From positions 119,519,525 through 119,583,524 of the forward strand of contig NC_134539.1 of the NCBI RefSeq assembly GCF_050624435.1: DNA of 64,000 nt, read 5' to 3'. Positions 46,509 through 54,100 of the stretch are shown piece after piece. Below the pieces are notes generated by a model. The model was given only the letters and a program-made list of their open reading frames with translations. It was not told the origin of the DNA and made no database searches. A program made the position numbers and the translations under genes. Position 1 is the first letter of the stretch. Each line of letters starts with the position of its first letter. This DNA is from Tenrec ecaudatus. Its lineage: Eukaryota > Chordata > Mammalia > Afrosoricida > Tenrecidae.

Positions 46509-49500
46509 ATAGATATCACATAAAATTGTACCATATATACTCGTGTATAAGCCGAGAGAGAGAGAGAGAGAGAGAATAGATATCACATAAAATTGTACCA
46601 TATATACTCGTGTATAAGCCGAGTTTTTCAGCACATTTTAATGCAGTTTTTGTGGTAAAATTAGGTGCCTCGGCTGATATTCGGGTCAGTTTATACTCGA
46701 GTATGTAAGGTAATTCTAGCCAAATATAAAGAAACATCGTTTGAGCCTTTGTAGCTTTATTGTTGTAAATAGGGGAGATCCATTGTGCACTTTAAAGGCA
46801 TCAGAGTAACTCTCAGTGCTCCAGTATGTCTACTTTGTACCAAGAAGACTTTTTTTTCTTTAAAACATGATGACTTAAGGCAATGATCTTGAGTATTTAG
46901 TAGGTGCCTTTCATAGAACATTAAGTGCTTCTCTTGTATTTTTCTGATCAAAAGAGGAGTAAGCATACAGTGTCCCCATTTTCAAAGACCACTCCCTGTG
47001 ACCTCAGAACATGCTGTGATTGATACAGAGGATCCCTGCTGTTGGGGGATTCTTAGCTGTAGTCTGTTGGGACAGGTCCTTGTGTAGCACAAACGGCTCA
47101 CACTCAGCCCTTTGGGCCCACAGAGCAGTGCCATGAAATACACGGGTTGGCAGTCTGATTATAGCCAAAGGGGGACATCAGCATAATATGAGTAAGGGGA
47201 AGAAAAGCACCAGAGTTCAAGTATGTATCATTACCGACACAATCCTACAATGACAACAACAAGCAGTAATCTGCAAGTAGAGAGGTAGACAAGCAAGCTG
47301 AAATCGCACAGTCTATCCTTGAGTGTATATATATATATATATATAGGTTTGACAGAGGATGTTTCCACATCCTGAGGGGGCTTTTAAAATGTCACAGAAA
47401 ATGTTCATTATCAGGTCATTTCATTCTCTCATGAAGTTTGTGAAGCCCTGTGTGTGCTGCAAATATAGTCGTGTGTGTCGTAGAGCAGAGAGGGGACAAG
47501 TTATGAAAACTGTTGCCGTAAGCAAACACCATGAAGGAGTGAGTCACTGGTTTGGGGACTTAGCAGTAGCGTAATGGATTAAGTCTAGATCAGCGTTCTA
47601 CAGACTTCTTCAGTGAATAGCAACTCAGGTCTGAAAAGCTTGCAGGTGACCATCTAAGATGCAACTTCTGAAACAATGAAAGTAAACAAAACTAAAACTT
47701 TAGAATGAAAAACAAAATCATTTTGTCCAAAGGGCTAGTGGACCATATGAGCCACAGCTTCCCCAACCCGGATACCAGAAGAATGAGACGATGCCCAGCT
47801 GCCACAGCTGCCTCCTCTTTATCAAGGTCACGATAGAAGGGCCAGGAAAGAGGGAAGGAAACGTGCAGAACAGAATTCCAATTCCCTAAAAAGACCAGAC
47901 TTGATGTGTTGGCCAAGACTCGTGGGTCCTGAGACGGGGGACCTGGAGCCACGTCCACCTACAACCCACCTTGCAGTCATGACCGCAAAGAACATATTCC
48001 TCAGAACAACCAACAGAAAGAAGGAAGACCATGCCCAAGCAAACCAAGGAGGAAGTGGGAAAGAGTGCTGCTGGGACATTGAGAGGATTGCAGTCACGAA
48101 ACAATGTGTATCAATTATTGATGGGAAAACTAATTTGCTCTTCAAAATTCCATTCAAGTCACACACAAGTATAGTAAAAAAAAAAAAACCCTACAAAGCA
48201 GTTCTGCTCTGTAACCAATATGGTCACAGGAGCTGAAATTGACTTGATGGCAACAGGGTTGGTTTTTAACCTTTAAGGAAGCAGATCACCAGGCATTTCT
48301 TTCGAGGCGCTGTTTGATGGTTACACACTGATGGTTACACACTGGTTATACACTGTTAGATGGTTCACACTACCAGTGTATAAGTTTGCAGCCAAGAGAA
48401 ACTGGCTTGCATCACGCAGACCACCCTCCTGTAACATTAGGCTTTAATAAATGTTAAAATTGTCAGTTAAAATATTAAGAAGTAACAATAATATTATTAA
48501 TGATTCTCATGTGCTAACATAGTAGAGCAGGTTTATTATCTAAAGTAATCTCATTTAATAATATAAAGACCATGTTACTGCTGTTGGGTGCTGTCAACTT
48601 GGCTCTGACCCTTAGTGAGCCTGTGTCCACCAGAATGAAACACTGCCTAGTCTGGTGTCATCGTCACACACAGGGTTGTGTTTGCGCCCATTGTTGCAGC
48701 CACTGTTTCAGTTCCTCTTGCTGACCCTCTGTTTGACCAAGCATGTCGTCCCTTACCAGGCACTAGTCTCTCTGACAACATGCCCAAAGTGTCATCCTCG
48801 CTTCTAAGGAGCTTTCTGGCTGTACTTTCTCCAAGACAGACTTGTGTTCTTTCTTCTGGCAGTTCATGGTATTTTCAGTATCTTTCACCAATACCATAAT
48901 TCAAATATATCCATCTTCTCCGATCTTTCATATTCATTAGTCACCTTTCACATGCATATGAAGCAATTGAAAATACCATGACTTCCAGTCAGGACACCTT
49001 ACTTTTTTTTTAACACTTTAAGGAAGTGTGATGCCACAGATTTACCCAGAGTGGCATTTGATTTCTTGACTACTGTTTCTGTGGGCTTTGATTGTGGATC
49101 CAAGTAAAATGTAATCTTGACAGTTCCAATCTTTTCTCCATTTATCATGTTGTCTACTGGTTAAGCTGTGATGATTTTTGGTTTTTTAACATCGAATTGT
49201 CATCCGCAGTGAAGACTGTAGTCTTTGATCTTCATTAGTAAATTTTTCATGTCCTCTTCACTTTGAGCAAGCAATTTGTGTGCAGTGCATACCACAGGTT
49301 GTTGATGGCCTTCCTCCAATCCTGATGCCTCATTCATCATTAAGTAGTCCAGCTTCTTGGATTATGTGCTCAGCACAAAGATTGAATTCGTGTGGTGAAA
49401 GGATCCAACCCAGACGCACACTTTCCCTGATTGTAAACCATAGTGCTCTTTATACCCTTCAGTGCCAAAGCTCCTTGCACGTTGTCCTGAGCCAAAGTTA

Positions 49501-51117
49501 ACTTCCATAAATGCATCGTTGAATTGTTCCCTGAGCACTGTATGGTCTCTCAACTTTTGTGCTTTTCACAAGTAAATATCACCTTGGTAATAGGTTCAGT
49601 GTTCTTGTTAGCTTTTATAACTCCTTATAGTATAGCTTTATTGAAATGCGATTCATGTAAAGTATGTGGACCAGGCATGCTATTCCAAAAAGTACAGACT
49701 GTATTGTGTATGGTTCCTTACCATCGTCATGAAATTTAAACCTTGGGGTATTTATTTCTCCAAAATGTAATGATTCCAGCAACATATGAACAAGTTTTCT
49801 TATCTGTTTCTGGAGAGAGGATCACCCAGAAAAAATAATCACCACTTTGATGTAAATTATTGCTAACTTCACCTAGGCAAAAAGAAAAAAACTAGTTTGA
49901 ACCTAATCAAAAAAGGGAAGACGTGTTGAGTTTTAGGACAGTTTTTCTTACTTGTTTGTTCTGAACTAAATGCAAAATAGTTATAAGACACACACATACA
50001 CCCCTTTTAAAAAGGCATAAAATTGTACATAGCTAGATATCAAATTGTTTTTGTATGCATTGTATAATTTCATCTGTGGTTACATGTATTATTTCCTGTT
50101 CATTTCTACTATTCCGTGTTTCAATACATTCTTTTGGAATTGTTCTACATTTTGATTTCTTTTCCCCGTTGCTTTCCATGTCTGTGTATTTCATTGCCGT
50201 TTTCCATTTTGCAGATTATCCCACATCATCTCATTCTTCTGTCACTGTCTCCTCATCATCTACTTTTCTTGACGAAGAAGAATTCAGTGACTTTATGCAG
50301 GGGCCTGTTGAAGTTCCCCAGTGTGGGCCTTCTTCCACTTCCCAGCCTTTTCAGTCTTTCCGCCCCACCACCCCAGGGGGCCAGTTGCATACACAGAAGG
50401 CTGGGCCACAGCCTCTCCCTCCAGGTCAGATTCCAGTGTCTCTTGCCTTACATGGTAGTCCTGAGCAAATTCCTTATTTCTCTACTGCTTCAGTCTCACA
50501 CATTGTACAGAAAGCAGGTAACTCCTAGCATTGTTAATGAAAGCATTTTTATGAAAATCTAAGAACATTTACTTCTGTTTAAAAGAAATGACGGAGTGAC
50601 ATTGGTAAAGAGTGATATGAGTATTTTTTAAATGAACTAAAATAAAAGTCGAAATCTTTCCATTCTGAGGGCCTCATATTCCAGAAAAGTGATTTTAATC
50701 GTTTAGTCTACAGTTAAGAACTTTTATAAATACCTTGGAACTTTAAAGACAACCTGATTTCTTATTTGCGAAAAGCATAAATATAATTTTTTGAAGAATA
50801 ATATGCCAGGGAAAACTTCTTTAGAATGTGTTTTGGTTTGGTTTGGTTTGGTGACATTTCACTTGGGATCAGAAGTCAATTTGCCCCTGGGCAAGTCTGC
50901 CTCAGTTCTACCCTGGATGCGCTAATGTGAGCAGCAAGGCCTGGGGCTTGAACCCACGAGCCGCTCCATGGGATAACTGTGTGGCAGTCTATTTCTGTAA
51001 GGATTGACAGCCTTGTAAGCTCTGTGGGCCGGTTCTACTCTGTCCTGTAGCGTTACTCTGAGTTGTAATCCAGTCAGCGGCAATGTTTTCTTTTGATTTT
51101 GTTGTTTTACGTTTGAG

Positions 51118-51156
<39 letters not shown>

Positions 51157-54100
51157 CTTGAGATAAGGAACCCTGGTGGCATAATGGATGCTGCATTGGG
51201 CTGCGAAATGCAAGGTCAGCAATTCAAGCCCACCCCTACGCTCCTCAGAACCCCCCGGGGCAGTTCTACTCTGTCCTAGAGGGTCTCTGTGAGTCAGCAT
51301 GGACTGCATGGCTCTGAGCTTGGGCTTGGATCTTGAGAGGGAGTCTAGTGTTAGGAGGCGTGTACGTAATTCGTACTCTGTCACCTGAGAGTTCTGACAG
51401 CCGTCCGAGAGATGACGTTCCTGGCCGAGGTCTCCCCTGTAATTAGAAGTGTCTTGACCTTTTGTAGGTCTTCAGATTTCTGAGTTAGTATTCTTTATCA
51501 CACCTTTCTCCCTACTCCTTCATAGGATTCTTGTGAATCAATGTAGATAATATATGTTTATGTTTTAGTAATTGAATGATACACAAGTTTTTAACGTGGT
51601 AGGACCTCCCCTGTAGGCACATGGGGGTGGACTGGATGATTGAAAAGAAATATGCAGTTATATACCAATAATTCTTCATGCTGTTTGTTTAGGCCCTTCC
51701 TTGGAGGAGAAACTCCTAGTATCTTGTGACATGAACACATCTGGGCAGGAGCAAATTAAATTAAGTACTTCTGAAGGTGGGCACAAAGCCCTAGGCCCAG
51801 CTTCCAGTCAGAGCCATCCCAGATTAACGGCCAGGAGCAGGGGTGCTGTAGATGGACGTGTAAGTGGCGCCACCACAGCAGAAGCAGAAAAGACTTCAGA
51901 CCAAAACCTGGCCATTGAAGAGAGTGGTGAGCTCATGAAACATTCAGCCAAAAAAAAATTGTTTAACCAAACGCTTAAATGCTAACATCTTAAGCATTAA
52001 TCTTAAAGTGAATGCTGCTTGATTTTGCTAGTTGAAATCTTGCTTAAAGTAAATCTAATGCATCCCTTTCTCTAATTAACCACTAAGATTTTGCTCTGAA
52101 TTCTTTCAACACACTCTTAATGCCTTTTTAAAAAGTGTTCTCAATAACCAGTTTTCTTAATCAGAATCATTCCTGTTTTTAAATTCCCTTTCCTCTTATT
52201 TTGTAAAAAATCTTTTTTCCCCTCCTTTACAATTTCTATGCTTCCAGAAAGATTGAGAAGTTAAAATCACAGCTGGAAAAGTCACCAATGAGAAGATAGT
52301 TTTGCTTTCCCTGAAATAAATCATGTACTACTGTCTAAACAATCCAAACATTATCAATTCTGCTCATAGACAGCCATTCAAATCTGGGCAGCCCAGGAGG
52401 CAAACTGTTAGAAGACATCTTACTGGGCAAGAAATTATTGAATTGTGCTAAAACACAAGCAAAGTAAAAATCCATATACATCGAAGGCAGTATAACTAAG
52501 GCATATTCAAATTAAAAAATCAACCTTTGTGAAGAAATGGTATGAAATGGCATATGTAAAGCTTGGGGCAATTATTTAGACATGTTTTTAAGCCCACACC
52601 TGTCTGTTGTTTCCGTTAATTTATATTATACCCGAGATAGCACAGCCTCCTGTGACTTGGAATATTGATTTGGTACACTTTAGTTTTTTTTAATATATTC
52701 TTGAGGACATAGTTAATATATAAGGGTTATTTAGAGAAGAAATATCTTAGCTGTATTAGAGACTTTTTTTTTAAGTGTCTCCAGCCAGTGTTCTCCTGTA
52801 TAAAAAAAGATAGTCGCTGTGATTTCCTGTCTTCCACAGAAGCATTGCACACATCAGATAACACCTCTTCTCTTGTAGGTGTGGGAGTATTTCCCCCACA
52901 GGATCCCATTCAGCCGAGAACGCCTCCTTGGATTTACAGTGAGAGCTTGGTTCCAGGTAAGAGTGTCGTTGCTCAGGATCCCTCTCTGAATCATTTCGTT
53001 TTAGAGCTTGTAAATATAGTTGCAAGTGTTTCCTGTTGTGGTTTTAAAATATACAGAAGGAATTGTAGCTTTTTACAATTGTAAAAAATGTATAGAGCAC
53101 AAAAAGTTAGTTCTATAAATTCAGTGTTTTCTCAGACTGCATCCTATAGGAAACATTATAAATGTAGTCAAATATTTTGCTTTGATGTTTTACTGGCCAT
53201 CATATACTTGTATTTAAAGGAACTCTGGGGGCTGTTTATGGGAAGGCTAGCAGTTCAAATCTGCCAGCTTCTTTGCCAGAGAAAGATGAGGCTTTTTGCT
53301 CCCCTAAAGTTCTACTCTGTTCTTTGGACCACCTTGAGTCAGAATCTACTTGATGACAGTAGTTTTGGCTTTTTTAATACTTTGATTTTTAAAAGCTTCC
53401 TTGGACTTGTCCTTTAAAAGGCATTATGAAATATTTTACACTTGATAAATGATATTAGTGTTTAATTAACTTTATTATTTGCACTATGGTATTAATAAAA
53501 ATTTCTTTTCTGAACTGTTATTTATTAGTTCATAGTTTTAAGATACTCTGACTGACTTCTTTATCATGTGATAAAACATAGTGTATAAGACCAGGTGACA
53601 TCTTTCTACAATGGAAGGTGATGTTTAATTTTTTCTATTTTACTATTGTTACTATTTACTATTACTACTATTGAGCCAAAAAGGAAAAAAAAAATTCACT
53701 GAGGTGGACAATTTGTGATATTAATCAATTGAACATAAGGGTGTAGTTTGTTTAAGCCAAGGTTAATGTACAGAGACTAATAACTGTTATAAAAGCGTAT
53801 GTATATTGTAACTTGCTTAATTTTTCATCAATCTCAAAAACTTTTCATTAGATCTTCATTTTTCTATGTTGGCATGGACAAATCTTTCTCCTTTATAGTT
53901 GATTAAAGTAAACTTACACAAGATCCCATGGCTGGATTTCTATGGAAGGAAACCATTTCTTGTTTGTATCATAATCATATAAACAAACACATGGGACTTG
54001 AGTTATACATAAATACAATAGTGTTTATTCTAATTGCCCATTACACAAGTTCCCCGTTTCCTCCTCTTCTCTTGTGCTGAGGCCAAATAGTAACTATTAC

